Assembly (NCBI GenBank): GCA_021787475.1
Contig: JAJYLW010000005.1
Span: 1-64,000 of the forward strand
Direction of reading: 5' to 3'
Origin: Actinomycetes bacterium
Lineage (GTDB): Bacteria; Actinomycetota; Thermoleophilia; BMS3ABIN01
DNA length: 64,000 bases
The position numbers and the translations under genes are program-made. Shown in pieces: positions 45,418 through 53,658 of the stretch. Every line of letters starts with the position of its first letter. The first letter of the stretch is position 1. The notes beneath the pieces are model-generated. The model was not told where the DNA came from and did no database searches. It saw only the letters and a list, made by a program, of their open reading frames with translations.

Positions 45418-46353
45418 TCACTTGAACGAAGCCTCAGCGTCCCCAAGTAAGACGATTGCGGAAGCTGTCAGATGGAGCATATAAGCTGCCACGTAACGCG
45501 GAACCTCGGAGGGATTGGCACCCTGTCCATGACCACTTAGTTTGTTTCGCCCTGTTGGTATCCCGCTCTCTAAAGTACTTCGCAGAGATGTGAAGTGCTG
45601 CTGCCAGAATGTGGGAATCAGATTGTTATCTAAGCAAACTTGGATTAAATTCTTTGCTCCAGCCCCCTGATTATAGACCCAGCCATGCTTGTCACAGATC
45701 ACTTTCATCATACTCTCAAAGGCTTTAAGACAATCATTCAGGCATTCCTTTGTTTTGCCCGAACGATAATGAGCATGCGCAGAAAGAAACTCCTGCTGAA
45801 CGCCATCGAATTGTTTGTCCGAAAGAAGCGCAAGCACAGGTTTCACTATTTCCGTATGTGCGTATTCAGAGTCAATTCGAATCATCTGGCCATTCGAAAA
45901 CTCAAAGCCTACAACATGTTCCTTGAAACGACCGTTCAACTCCCCAATTGCCTCATCAGCACGTTCGGATGCATCCTGGCGTAGCAAGTAGGGATAGCTG
46001 CGCGTCGATGAATCTATGACTCTGAACGAGAGCTCTATAGCATCCAGGGTCCGCTCTAAATCGGGTTCATTCAAAATAAAATTGATGAGCTCCTCGACAT
46101 AGTTGCGACTTCCATAATTTTTTGTCGGCGGAAGCTCAAAAACTCCGTACTCTCTACAAAGCGCCTGCACTATTGCCTCGTAGGCCTTCCATGGCTCATT
46201 TGTATGATCATTCCCACGTCCGCCAAGGGTATCCAACATGATGTGTACAATCTGAGTTCGCAACCCATCTGGTAACTCATCATATGTGTATACGTCTGGA
46301 ACTTCTCCCCGTAAATGTTGCTGCCTTTTTGAGAAGATGTTGAGAATCGCCAC
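45418..46353 (-). CDS. STM4504/CBY_0614-like (HEPN/Abi-type) protein, cargo
   Basis: 311 aa. The C-terminal ~150 residues (HYRSGKTKECLNDCLKAFESMMKV, SGIPTGRNKLSGHGQG, the helix ending in LTASAIVLLGD) match what I know of the abortive-infection C-terminal/HEPN-like family associated with STM4504-type proteins. A HEPN-like RNase or NTase-partner role in anti-phage defence is inferred. It is upstream of the HNH gene on the same strand and AT-rich relative to the host. Confidence 0.75.
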   Translation of the reverse strand: MAILNIFSKRQQHLRGEVPDVYTYDELPDGLRTQIVHIMLDTLGGRGNDHTNEPWKAYEAIVQALCREYGVFELPPTKNYGSRNYVEELINFILNEPDLERTLDAIELSFRVIDSSTRSYPYLLRQDASERADEAIGELNGRFKEHVVGFEFSNGQMIRIDSEYAHTEIVKPVLALLSDKQFDGVQQEFLSAHAHYRSGKTKECLNDCLKAFESMMKVICDKHGWVYNQGAGAKNLIQVCLDNNLIPTFWQQHFTSLRSTLESGIPTGRNKLSGHGQGANPSEVPRYVAAYMLHLTASAIVLLGDAEASFK

Positions 46354-46567
46354 TAGCTATTTCCTTATAAGAGGGCTTAAAGATTTGATTTAATAGTCTA
46401 TGCCGCTCTGGCTGACCCGTAAAGAGGGCAGCAACCAAGTTGCAAGATGAGACCACGCACTCGGCCACCCATGATGATTGGGATGACTTCACAAACCAGC
46501 ATAAAGTCAATTGTAGAATTGAAACAATTGACAAACGGCTGTTTTAGATGAAGACCGGAATACGTAA

Positions 46568-46612
46568 CAAGATGGCACAATGTGGTCCGCGCATTGCACA
46601 TCCCTATACCCC
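46568..46612 (-). repeat. right terminal inverted repeat
   Basis: The reverse complement begins GGGGTATAGGGATGTGCA and matches the left end at 40 of 45 positions. Confidence 0.95.
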
Positions 46613-46627
46613 GATTAATCAAACGCC
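46613..46627 (+). repeat. target-site duplication, right copy
   Basis: GATTAATCAAACGCC directly after the right terminal inverted repeat, matching 34912-34926. Confidence 0.95.
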
Positions 46628-46771
46628 GGGTGCGGGAAGGTTGCTGTCACTTAACTTCGGGAATCTTGGTGTCACTTGACAGGTGTACCTTTCCAATCAT
46701 CAAAATAGTTAAACTCTAAGTCACTGTAATGCACCTTTGATAACCAGCCGTAATATGTGATAATCAAGTCC

Positions 46772-47734
46772 ATGAAAATCAGAAAGATTATCATTCTAAT
46801 TAGTATGCTCATTGGACTATTCATCATTGTCTTCATATCATCAATAGTTTTAAAAAAATCATCCACTTTATCTCAAATTCACAGCAGTTCATTAGAATCT
46901 GGCGATTACAATTTTACCTTGAGGGTTGGCAATATGGACAGAACCTATCTGGTTCATGTTCCTGGCTCTTACATGAAGGACAAGCCAGTGCCGCTGGTTT
47001 TCGCTTTCCACGGCAGCGGTGGCAGCGCCAGAATCATGGCCGCCTTTTACAACTGGGTTCCAAAATCAGACCATAAGGGTTTCATCGTCGTCTTTCCCGA
47101 CGGCGTCCGCGGCCCTGGCGGAGTGAGCGCCTGGAACGCCGGCGACTGTTGCGGCTACGCCCAGCGGGCCGGCATTGATGACGTTGGCTTCGTCAGGGCC
47201 ATGCTCAATGATATGAAGTCAAAGTTTGATATTAACCAGTCCAGGATCTTTGCCACAGGCATGTCCAACGGCGGCATGTTCAGCTACCGGCTTGCCTGCG
47301 AGCTGCCAGACCAGTTCAAGGCAATCGCCTCAGTCGCGGGAACGGATAACGATTACTATTGCCAACCTGCGCGGCCAATCTCGATAATGCACATCCATGC
47401 CATGGATGACGAGAACGTTCCCTTTAACGGCGGCAGCGGCAAGGGGTTGGTTGGAAAGACAGGATATAGTTTCACTTCGGTGCCCGACACGATCTCAAAA
47501 TGGGTGAGCATTGACAAGTCGGGCGAAGCGCCGCAGCGGGTCTTGAACAAACCGGGGGCCTATTGCGATCTATATGCCGACGGCCTTGACGGCACACAGG
47601 TCAAACTATGCGTCACCCGGACCGGCGGCCACTCGTGGCCCGGAGGGCAGAAACCGAGAGCCGCTTCTGATGCTGCCAGCACCACGTTTTCCGCCACTGA
47701 TGTGATCTGGAGTTTCTTTAGCAGCCAGAATTAA
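46772..47734 (+). CDS. membrane-anchored PHB-depolymerase/feruloyl-esterase-like hydrolase
   Basis: 320 aa from the ATG at 46772 (a GTG at 46757 is the alternative). An N-terminal membrane helix (about residues 5-25) is followed by an alpha/beta hydrolase of the LpqC/PHB-depolymerase type: HGSGGSA oxyanion motif, catalytic Ser in GMSNGGMF, Asp in DDENVPF, His in GGHSWPGG. It probably hydrolyses an ester polymer or glycan ester outside the cell. The first ~60 codons are AT-rich, unlike the rest, perhaps reflecting proximity to the inserted element. Confidence 0.87.
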   Translation: MKIRKIIILISMLIGLFIIVFISSIVLKKSSTLSQIHSSSLESGDYNFTLRVGNMDRTYLVHVPGSYMKDKPVPLVFAFHGSGGSARIMAAFYNWVPKSDHKGFIVVFPDGVRGPGGVSAWNAGDCCGYAQRAGIDDVGFVRAMLNDMKSKFDINQSRIFATGMSNGGMFSYRLACELPDQFKAIASVAGTDNDYYCQPARPISIMHIHAMDDENVPFNGGSGKGLVGKTGYSFTSVPDTISKWVSIDKSGEAPQRVLNKPGAYCDLYADGLDGTQVKLCVTRTGGHSWPGGQKPRAASDAASTTFSATDVIWSFFSSQN

Positions 47735-47928
47735 TTAACCGCCAATGCTCGGTGGCTGACTTAGTTGAGGCTACCCGGAGATATGCTTCTAAAACCCGCC
47801 GGCGGGACGATCCGCGGGCCGCGCTCTTGCCGGACCGGCCTATAAAACGATACCGAAAAACCAACAGTTGTCAGATTCACTTGATTTACAGCCTTTGATT
47901 TCTTCGATCTTGCAAGCGGGGGGCGAAT

Positions 47929-50478
47929 TTGCGTCAGGTTGACATAGCATCTATTAGTGGCCTTTCTGAGACCGAGGCAGAGCGGCGGCTCCGGGCCGAA
48001 GGCTTCAACGAACTGCCATCTGCCAGCCGGCGCAGCTTTCTCGGCATTGCTTTCGGCGTTGTCCGCGAGCCGATGTTTCTGCTGTTGATTGCGGCCGGCA
48101 GCCTCTATCTCTTCCTCGGCAGCATCGAAGAAGCGCTTCTGTTGTTATTCTTCGTTTTTGTTGTGATGGGCATCACTTTCTACCAGGAGCGAAAAAGCGA
48201 GCGCGCCCTGGAGGCGCTCAGGGGGCTTTCCAGCCCGAGGGCGCGCGTCATCCGCGGTGGCGATGTCAAGCGCATCGCCGGCAGGGAGGTGGTCCGGGGC
48301 GACATCCTCATCGTCGATGAGGGCGACCGTGTGCCTGCTGATGCCAGGCTCGCTTTTAGTGAAAACCTTTTTGTGGATGAATCGCTTCTTACCGGCGAGT
48401 CGGCGTCGGTGCTAAAGGACGCCCGCGGCGGAGCGCCGGCAGCACGGCCGGGCGACGGGCAGCCGTTCATTTACTCAGGCACACTCGTGGTTCGCGGCCG
48501 CGGCATCGCTAAAGTGGAAAAAACCGGCATCGCCACGGAAATGGGGCGAATCGGGGGAACCCTCGAGAAAATCGAACCCGGGGACACTGTCCTTCAGATC
48601 CAGACGAGGCGCCTGGTGCTCAACCTCGCAATTATCGGGATCTCGCTCTGCGTTCTTGTTGCCGTAATCTACGGCGCCACCCGGGGTGACTGGCTGGCCG
48701 GACTTCTGGCCGGGATAACGCTGGCGATGGCAACCCTGCCGGAGGAGTTTCCGGTCGTTCTCACAGTTTTTCTGGCTTTGGGCGCCTGGAAAATGTCACA
48801 GAGCCGCGTGTTGACCAGAAGAATGCCCGCCATTGAAACGCTGGGCGCGGCGACGGTACTCTGTGTCGACAAGACCGGCACGCTCACCATCAACCGGATG
48901 GCAGTCGGCAGGCTGTTCGCCGAGCACCGTGAATTTGACCTGGAAAAAAATATTCCGGCAAACAAGATTCCCGAGGAGTACCACCAGTTGATCGAGTACG
49001 GGATCCTGGCGAGCCAGCGTGATCCTTTCGACCCGATGGAGAAGGCGATCCGTGGTCTGGGCGAGCACGAACTGGCGCAGACCGAGCACCTTCATGACAA
49101 CTGGAAGCTCATCCAGTCCTACCCGCTTTCGGAAGAACTGATGGCGCTTTCCCATGTCTGGCAATCGCCGGACGGCGATGAATATGTCATTGCCGCCAAA
49201 GGCGCACCGGAGGCAATTGCAGATTTGTGCCATTTGAGCGGTGAGGAGATGCAGGCCCTGAACCGGGAAATTGGCAGGCTGGCGGCGGCCGGGCTGCGGG
49301 TGCTGGGAGTGGCCCGTGCCCGCTTCCGCCGCAGCGAGGCGCTTCCCTCCGGGCAGCACGACTTCAATTTTGAGTTTGTCGGGTTGCTTGGGCTCCTGGA
49401 TCCCCTCCGGCCGGAGGTGCCGGAAGCGATAAAGGAATGTTACCGCGCCGGTATCCGTGTCATCATGATCACTGGCGATTACCCGGGGACGGCAATCAAC
49501 ATTGCGCGGCAGATAGGCCTCCGCGGCGGTGAGGGGGTTGTCACCGGTCAGGAGATTGAACAAATGACGGCGGCGGAGCTTAAGCGCCGCGTCCGCTCCA
49601 CAAACATTTTTGCTCGCGTCGTTCCGGAGCAAAAGCTGCGCCTGGTTCAGTCCCTCGCGGCCGCCGGCGAGACAGTGGCAATGACGGGCGACGGCGTCAA
49701 CGACTCGCCGGCGCTGAAGGCGGCGGCCATCGGCGTAGCCATGGGCGGCCGCGGCACGGACGTCGCCCGTGAGTCCGCGGCGCTGGTCCTGCTTGATGAT
49801 GATTTCTCTTCAATCGTGCGCGCGGTCCGGATGGGGAGGCGAATTTACGACAACATCAAAAAGGCGATGGCTTACATCGTCGCCGTCCATGTGCCGATCG
49901 TCGGCCTGAGTATTGTTCCCTTATTGCTGGGCTGGCCTTTGATTCTCATGCCGGTGCATATTGTCTTCCTCGAATTGATCATCGACCCGGCCAGCTCCAT
50001 CGTATTTGAGGCAGAGCCAGAGGAAGAAGACATTATGCACCGGCCTCCCCGAAACCGGGGCGAGCCGCTCTTTGGCCACCGCGCCCTGTCACTCAGCGCG
50101 CTCCAGGGGATAAGCGCGCTGGCGATTGTGTTGTTTTTCTATTTCTTCTTCCATTATCGCGGTCACGGCCTGGGCACGATCCGGGCCATGACTTACACGA
50201 CGCTTATTTTTGCCAATCTGGGGTTGATATTAACAAACCGCTCCTGGTCCAAAACCATATTCCAGACAATCCGGATAAGGAACCGCGCCCTCTGGTTGCT
50301 ATTGGGCAGTGTTCCTGTATTCCTGGGGCTGGTGCTATACGTGCCCTTCCTGAAAAACTTGTTTCTTTTCGAGGAGCTGAAGCCAGTTGACCTTGCTGTC
50401 TGTTTCATGGCGGGTTTTATCAGCATCGCCTGGTTCGAGCTGCTTAAATTCCTGCGCGCAGCGCAAGCTAAGTCTTGA
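47929..50478 (+). CDS. cation-transporting P-type ATPase
   Basis: 849 aa. The N-terminal cation ATPase domain, the TGES actuator (~154), the helix-4 motif PEEFP, the phosphorylation site DKTGTLT (D~315) and the hinge TGDGVNDSPALK are all intact. Four C-terminal helices resemble P2-type (Ca2+-like) pumps. The start is TTG at 47929 behind a G-rich ribosome site. The ion cannot be fixed: PEEFP differs slightly from PEEI/LP of Ca2+ pumps. Confidence 0.94.
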   Translation: MRQVDIASISGLSETEAERRLRAEGFNELPSASRRSFLGIAFGVVREPMFLLLIAAGSLYLFLGSIEEALLLLFFVFVVMGITFYQERKSERALEALRGLSSPRARVIRGGDVKRIAGREVVRGDILIVDEGDRVPADARLAFSENLFVDESLLTGESASVLKDARGGAPAARPGDGQPFIYSGTLVVRGRGIAKVEKTGIATEMGRIGGTLEKIEPGDTVLQIQTRRLVLNLAIIGISLCVLVAVIYGATRGDWLAGLLAGITLAMATLPEEFPVVLTVFLALGAWKMSQSRVLTRRMPAIETLGAATVLCVDKTGTLTINRMAVGRLFAEHREFDLEKNIPANKIPEEYHQLIEYGILASQRDPFDPMEKAIRGLGEHELAQTEHLHDNWKLIQSYPLSEELMALSHVWQSPDGDEYVIAAKGAPEAIADLCHLSGEEMQALNREIGRLAAAGLRVLGVARARFRRSEALPSGQHDFNFEFVGLLGLLDPLRPEVPEAIKECYRAGIRVIMITGDYPGTAINIARQIGLRGGEGVVTGQEIEQMTAAELKRRVRSTNIFARVVPEQKLRLVQSLAAAGETVAMTGDGVNDSPALKAAAIGVAMGGRGTDVARESAALVLLDDDFSSIVRAVRMGRRIYDNIKKAMAYIVAVHVPIVGLSIVPLLLGWPLILMPVHIVFLELIIDPASSIVFEAEPEEEDIMHRPPRNRGEPLFGHRALSLSALQGISALAIVLFFYFFFHYRGHGLGTIRAMTYTTLIFANLGLILTNRSWSKTIFQTIRIRNRALWLLLGSVPVFLGLVLYVPFLKNLFLFEELKPVDLAVCFMAGFISIAWFELLKFLRAAQAKS

Positions 50479-50662
50479 TCTGAAAAATTGCCAGATCCAT
50501 GATGTCCAGCTTGCCGTCCATGTTCATATCCATGTAATCCAGCGTCCCGTTTTGCAGATGGAAATCGTAAACGAGCTTCGGTATTGAGGCATATAGTCCT
50601 GCTTTCTCAAACCCACGATTATTATGATGCTTATTTTCAACCAAGCACCCGCAGGTTTCAAA
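50468..50662 (-). pseudogene. dockerin/EF-hand-like C-terminal remnant
   Basis: Minus-strand frame of ~65 codons ending in TAG at 50468. It encodes DMNMDGKLDIMDLAIFQ, an EF-hand/dockerin-type calcium loop, after a plausible linker (GFEKAGLYASIPKLVYD). No start is visible, and a TGA closes the frame upstream. It overlaps the end of the ATPase gene by 11 bp. Probably the tail of a lost secreted protein. Confidence 0.45.
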
Positions 50663-50702
50663 ATGGCATCAAAAGTTCAGAATAAGGTGAAGAGGAAACG
50701 GA

Positions 50703-51023
50703 ATGGTGAGCTTGGCCAAGGTTGACTACAATCGCGATTCTTATAACGCATGTCTTTGCGGCGGCTGCCCGGTAAACCGAGGCAGCGCCTGCATTCACGC
50801 GCAGGAAGAGAAACTGGCGCCGAGCACGGACGCAATTGAAAAAGAAGGACTGATGCCGCCCCCGGAAATCATGCCGGGAATTTATTGCGCCATCGGCAAA
50901 TCTTCTTGTGAAGACCTAAGCAGCCGGAAAAAATGCCTCTGCCCGGCCTGCCCGGTGCAGATTGAAACCGGTCTCAGCAAAAGCTATTATTGCCTGCTTG
51001 GCAGCGCCACCGAGGTGGGCTGA
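50703..51023 (+). CDS. cysteine-rich DUF2769-like protein
   Basis: 106 aa, with two C-x-C-x2-C-P-V modules (CLCGGCPV near the N-terminus, CLCPACPV near the C-terminus) and further cysteines (SACIH, YCAIGKSSCEDL). This resembles DUF2769, small cysteine-rich proteins of unknown function, likely binding metal or Fe-S. It overlaps the next gene at TGATG. Two similar genes lie at 51023 and 53659. Confidence 0.75.
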   Translation: MVSLAKVDYNRDSYNACLCGGCPVNRGSACIHAQEEKLAPSTDAIEKEGLMPPPEIMPGIYCAIGKSSCEDLSSRKKCLCPACPVQIETGLSKSYYCLLGSATEVG

Positions 51024-51412
51024 TGGCTGTTATATCCCTGAACATCAGCAATTATGGAAAATGTCTTTGCCCTGTCTGCCCCGTGCAACTGCGGAGCAAG
51101 TGTATCGCGGCCAAGAATGAAGGGTGGCGGCAGGCCAGGCTCAAAGTAGGGGAGATGCTTAAGCAATACCACGAACATCCGGAAGCCTACGAAATGGAAA
51201 TGAGCGAGCTGGAAAAAAGCGAGGTGGGGCAACGGCACGCTTTTACCGAGCCAAAACCTGCTGACATGCAGGAGCTTTATTGTTCAGAAGCTGTCGGCAA
51301 GTCAAATTGCAGCGATCTGGACGAAGGGAAAATGTGCCAGTGCCCGGACTGCGTGGTCTGGCAGCAAAACAAGCTGGGCAGCACCTATTTCTGCCTCAGC
51401 GGCGCCGCGTAA
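51023..51412 (+). CDS. cysteine-rich DUF2769-like protein
   Basis: 129 aa starting at the ATG that overlaps the preceding stop. It has CLCPVCPVQ, a helical middle, then YCSEAVGKSNCSDLDEGKMCQCPDC, mirroring its upstream neighbour, so the pair arose by duplication. Translationally coupled. Function unknown. Confidence 0.75.
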   Translation: MAVISLNISNYGKCLCPVCPVQLRSKCIAAKNEGWRQARLKVGEMLKQYHEHPEAYEMEMSELEKSEVGQRHAFTEPKPADMQELYCSEAVGKSNCSDLDEGKMCQCPDCVVWQQNKLGSTYFCLSGAA

Positions 51413-51473
51413 AGCAATTCTTGATTAGTTTCCTATCTCGATTGATTGATTTCTTCTCAGGGGATTCCCTGAT

Positions 51474-51501
51474 TGTTTCTTAATCCAACTGGTCCTATAA
51501 T
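51474..51501 (+). promoter_or_regulatory. promoter for small peptide gene
   Basis: TATAAT at 51496-51501 is a perfect -10 box, with TTGTTT (51474-51479) 16 nt upstream as a weak -35. The peptide start is 38 nt after the -10. Confidence 0.6.
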
Positions 51502-51538
51502 AATTTAGTTTTAATACTATTAGCATAAGGGGGTGTAG

Positions 51539-51670
51539 TTGAGTCAGGCAGACGGGGTATACATGCGACCGGAGCTCAACAAGCTGGGAAATGTGGTTGA
51601 CGTTACTTTTGACGATGTCGGCTGGGGCTTAAGTTCCTGCGGGGGTGATGACGACTGCGGGGATGACTAG
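51539..51670 (+). CDS. RiPP-like precursor peptide with lasso-type leader
   Basis: 43 aa from TTG 51539, directly after the G-rich ribosome site GGGGGTG (51529-51535); an ATG at 51563 would lose the leader tyrosine. The leader reads Y-M-R-P-E-L-N-K-L-G-N-V-V-D-V-T, the Y-x2-P-x-L ... G-x5-T pattern of lasso-peptide leaders recognised by PqqD-like proteins. The tail, FDDVGWGLSSCGGDDDCGDD, is acidic with two cysteines. It has its own promoter and a strong terminator. No maturation enzyme, transporter or PqqD-like gene is seen within ~10 kb, so it is an orphan. Confidence 0.7.
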   Translation: MSQADGVYMRPELNKLGNVVDVTFDDVGWGLSSCGGDDDCGDD

Positions 51671-51695
51671 GCCCACCTGGCGAGCAAAGATTATT

Positions 51696-51720
51696 GCGGC
51701 CTCTCCCGGAGGCCGCTTTT
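51696..51720 (+). terminator. intrinsic terminator after small peptide gene
   Basis: GCGGCCTC-TCCCG-GAGGCCGC followed by TTTT, 26 bp after the peptide stop. Confidence 0.9.
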
Positions 51721-51783
51721 ATATTGCGCCTGGTATTTACGCCCGCAAAATTCGACGTCGGGACCGACTTTTTTGATTTTAGT

Positions 51784-51812
51784 TTGACCCGGCGTCCGCC
51801 TTCCCCTATTAT
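51784..51812 (+). promoter_or_regulatory. promoter for tRNA-Asp
   Basis: TTGACC (51784-51789), 17-nt spacer, TATTAT (51807-51812). The tRNA begins ~75 nt downstream; an ACGGAAG/CTTCCGT inverted repeat lies between. Confidence 0.7.
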
Positions 51813-51886
51813 TTGTCTTCACGGAAGTTGGTTTGGGCTGAACCTTCCCTTGCCGAAGCGGCTTCCGTAAAATTGAGTTTGCCCCC

Positions 51887-51964
51887 GGGGGCGTAGTTCA
51901 GTCGGTTCAGAACGCCGGCCTGTCACGCCGGAGGTCGCGGGTTCGAGTCCCGTCGCTCCCGCCA
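51887..51964 (+). tRNA. tRNA-Asp (anticodon GTC)
   Basis: The acceptor GGGGGCG pairs with CGCTCCC (one G-U). Anticodon stem GCCGG/CCGGA-type with loop CTGTCAC (anticodon GTC). T arm GCGGG-TTCGAGT-CCCGT; GCCA at the 3' end. Confidence 0.96.
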
Positions 51965-52429
51965 ATTGTTTTACCTGCAAAGCCGCCGATTATGGTGGTA
52001 AAAGGCCGCTGGGTCCAGGCTTTTCAAATTCATCTATTTCCCATATTCGCGTATTTCGTCATGCCAGAAGATTCTCTGCAGCGGGTGTTGATAAAGCACG
52101 GCATGCCGGCTGCAGCTCAATCCGGCGCCGGGGCGGGCACGATCGTCACCGTCCGCTTCAGCGTCCAGCGCCGCAGCAGCACCACTTCAATTACCCTGCC
52201 GATCACGTCTGCCGTCAGCAGCCGGTGAACATCGTCGAGGTTGGCGACTGGCCGGCCGGCAAAGGAGATGATGACGTCGCCCTCCTTCAGGCCGGCTCTG
52301 ACGGCTGGAGATCCTGGGCTCACACCGGCGACAAACGCAGCAGAATCCTGCCGCAGGTTGAAATGCCGGGCAACACGGACCGGCAGCGGCACCGTCTGAC
52401 CGTTGATGCCAAGGTAACCTCGTGTTACT

Positions 52430-52446
52430 CCCCCCCCCCCCCCCCC
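52430..52446. repeat. C17 (coding-strand G17) homopolymer
   Basis: Seventeen consecutive C on the plus strand, at the junction between protease and PDZ frames of the htrA-like gene. One base fewer would restore a single frame. Confidence 0.95.
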
Positions 52447-52515
52447 GCATCAGCAGGGTGATGACCCAGCGCATCGTGTTTACGGGAATGGCGAAGCAGA
52501 TGCCTTGGGCAAACT

Positions 52516-52593
52516 GGATGATGGCGGTGCTGATACCGATCACCTCGCCGCGGGGGATGATGGCGGTGCTGATACCGATCACCTCGCCGCGGG
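52516..52593. repeat. 39-bp perfect tandem duplication in htrA
   Basis: Units 52516-52554 and 52555-52593 are identical. The length is 13 codons, so the frame is kept. Confidence 0.95.
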
Positions 52594-53209
52594 AATTCAC
52601 CAGCGGACCGCCGCTGTTGCCGGGATTCAGGGCGGCGTCTGTCTGAATGATGTTCTCGATCAGCCGCCCGGAATAGCTGCGCAGCGACCGCCCCAGGGCG
52701 CTGATGACGCCGGAGGTAACGGTGCTCTGAAAGCCGAACGGATTCCCGATCGCGATCGCCAGCTGGCCCACGCGCAGTTTCTCGGAGTTTCCTAGCGGGG
52801 CGCTCGGAAGCCCGGCGGCAGGCACCCTGATCAGGGCCAGGTCAGTGGCTGCGTCCCGGCCGGCGGCCTCGGCAGGGTATGATATACCGTCTGCCATGTT
52901 AACCCGGATGGCGCTGGCCCGTTCGATCACATGGCTGTTGGTGACAACATAGCCATCGGGCGCAATTATTACGCCGGAGCCGCTGCCTTCGGCCTCGGGC
53001 CGGCGCCGGCTGCGGGGGGCCTGTTTCTGCTTTACGGCGATATGTACAACAGCAGGTCCATCTTTTTCCACGACGTCAACGACGGCGCGGGAATAGGCAT
53101 CGAGAATCTCCGGGTCTTCCGGGATATCGGTCTCTTGTTTGGCACTGTTCGGGAACTCAAGGCCGGCAGGCCTCGCATCCGCAAGTTGTGTTTTTGTCAT
53201 TGTTACTCA

Positions 53210-53446
53210 TCACTGGCCCTGTTTTGACCTCTTCCGAAAGGTGCCGCGCCCGCTTGTGCCTCGCCGGCTGGTGATTATGTGAAGATGATGGCGCAGCAAC
53301 TCCTCTATCTCGCCGTCTTCAATCGGAATCATCATCGCCGCCGGCCTGCCGTGCGAAGTCACGATATAAAGCTCGCGCTCTTCCTGCACGCGGCGCACTA
53401 TCTCGCAGGCGTGGCTCTTGAAATCCCTGATTCCGACGATAGGCAT
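53210..53446 (-). CDS. Phd/YefM-type antitoxin, orphan
   Basis: 78 aa with the Phd/YefM N-terminus (VGIRDFKSHACEIVRRVQEERELYIVTSHGRPAAMMIP). The downstream position where a toxin is expected holds the htrA-like gene, 10 bp away, so there is no toxin partner. It might be a solitary regulator, or control htrA. Confidence 0.8.
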   Translation of the reverse strand: MPIVGIRDFKSHACEIVRRVQEERELYIVTSHGRPAAMMIPIEDGEIEELLRHHLHIITSRRGTSGRGTFRKRSKQGQ

Positions 53447-53658
53447 GGCGGCTCTTGTCTGGCTCGCTTTGGGGAAAGGCCTAAATCATAGCCATAATTA
53501 TAACTATTATTGTAACCACTATATTATGGCGCCGCTTGGTTTACATGTCAAGGAGAGGCGACTCTCAAGAAATGACCAGCGCCGCCCGCCGCGGTTTACC
53601 CTTTTCCGGCGCGGGGAAGATTTTTTCTGTCTGTAAAAAAACGATCAGGGGGAGAAAC

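Larger units (their letters stand above)
34927..46612. mobile_element. casposon (Cas1-based self-synthesising transposon), 11,686 bp
   Basis: Left and right ends are ~45-bp inverted repeats (18 identical terminal bases GGGGTATAGGGATGTGCA, 40 of 45 matched overall). They are flanked by the 15-bp direct duplication GATTAATCAAACGCC at 34912-34926 and 46613-46627. Inside are a solo Cas1, a family B DNA polymerase, HNH-type proteins and DNA-binding proteins: the defining casposon gene set. No Cas2, effector or CRISPR array is present. Cargo includes a trypsin-like protease, a DUF4062 protein and a HEPN/Abi-like protein. Insertion is exactly at the 3' end of arsR, like the gene-3'-end targets known for archaeal casposons. 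Core genes are richer in G+C than the cargo, both below host level. Confidence 0.94.
46354..46771. other. casposon right sub-terminal region and junction
   Basis: No gene. Contains the right inverted repeat (46568-46612), the right target duplication, and ~140 bp of host sequence before the esterase gene with two GTCACTT motifs at ~46648 and ~46671. Confidence 0.6.
52117..53200 (-). pseudogene. HtrA/DegP-like serine protease, frameshifted at a G17 tract
   Basis: The trypsin-like domain (His in TNSHVI, Asp in ATDLALI, Ser in NPGNSGGPLV) is in one frame from 53200. At the C17/G17 run (52430-52446) the frame must shift by one base to reach the PDZ domain (VSPGSPAVRAGLKEGDVIISFAGRPV), which ends at 52117. 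A 39-bp perfect tandem duplication (52516-52554 and 52555-52593) repeats 13 residues (RGEVIGISTAIIP) right after the catalytic serine. No signal peptide. It could be a phase-variable gene, a decaying gene or an assembly error at the homopolymer. Confidence 0.85.

Noticed and set aside
46672..46866. 64-codon minus-strand frame with hydrophobic residues
   Set aside because: Antisense of the esterase signal helix; hydrophobic look is a by-product of AT-rich membrane codons.
48796..49632. 278-codon open frame opposite the P-type ATPase
   Set aside because: Fully antisense to a gene with intact motifs; no start context or recognisable domain.
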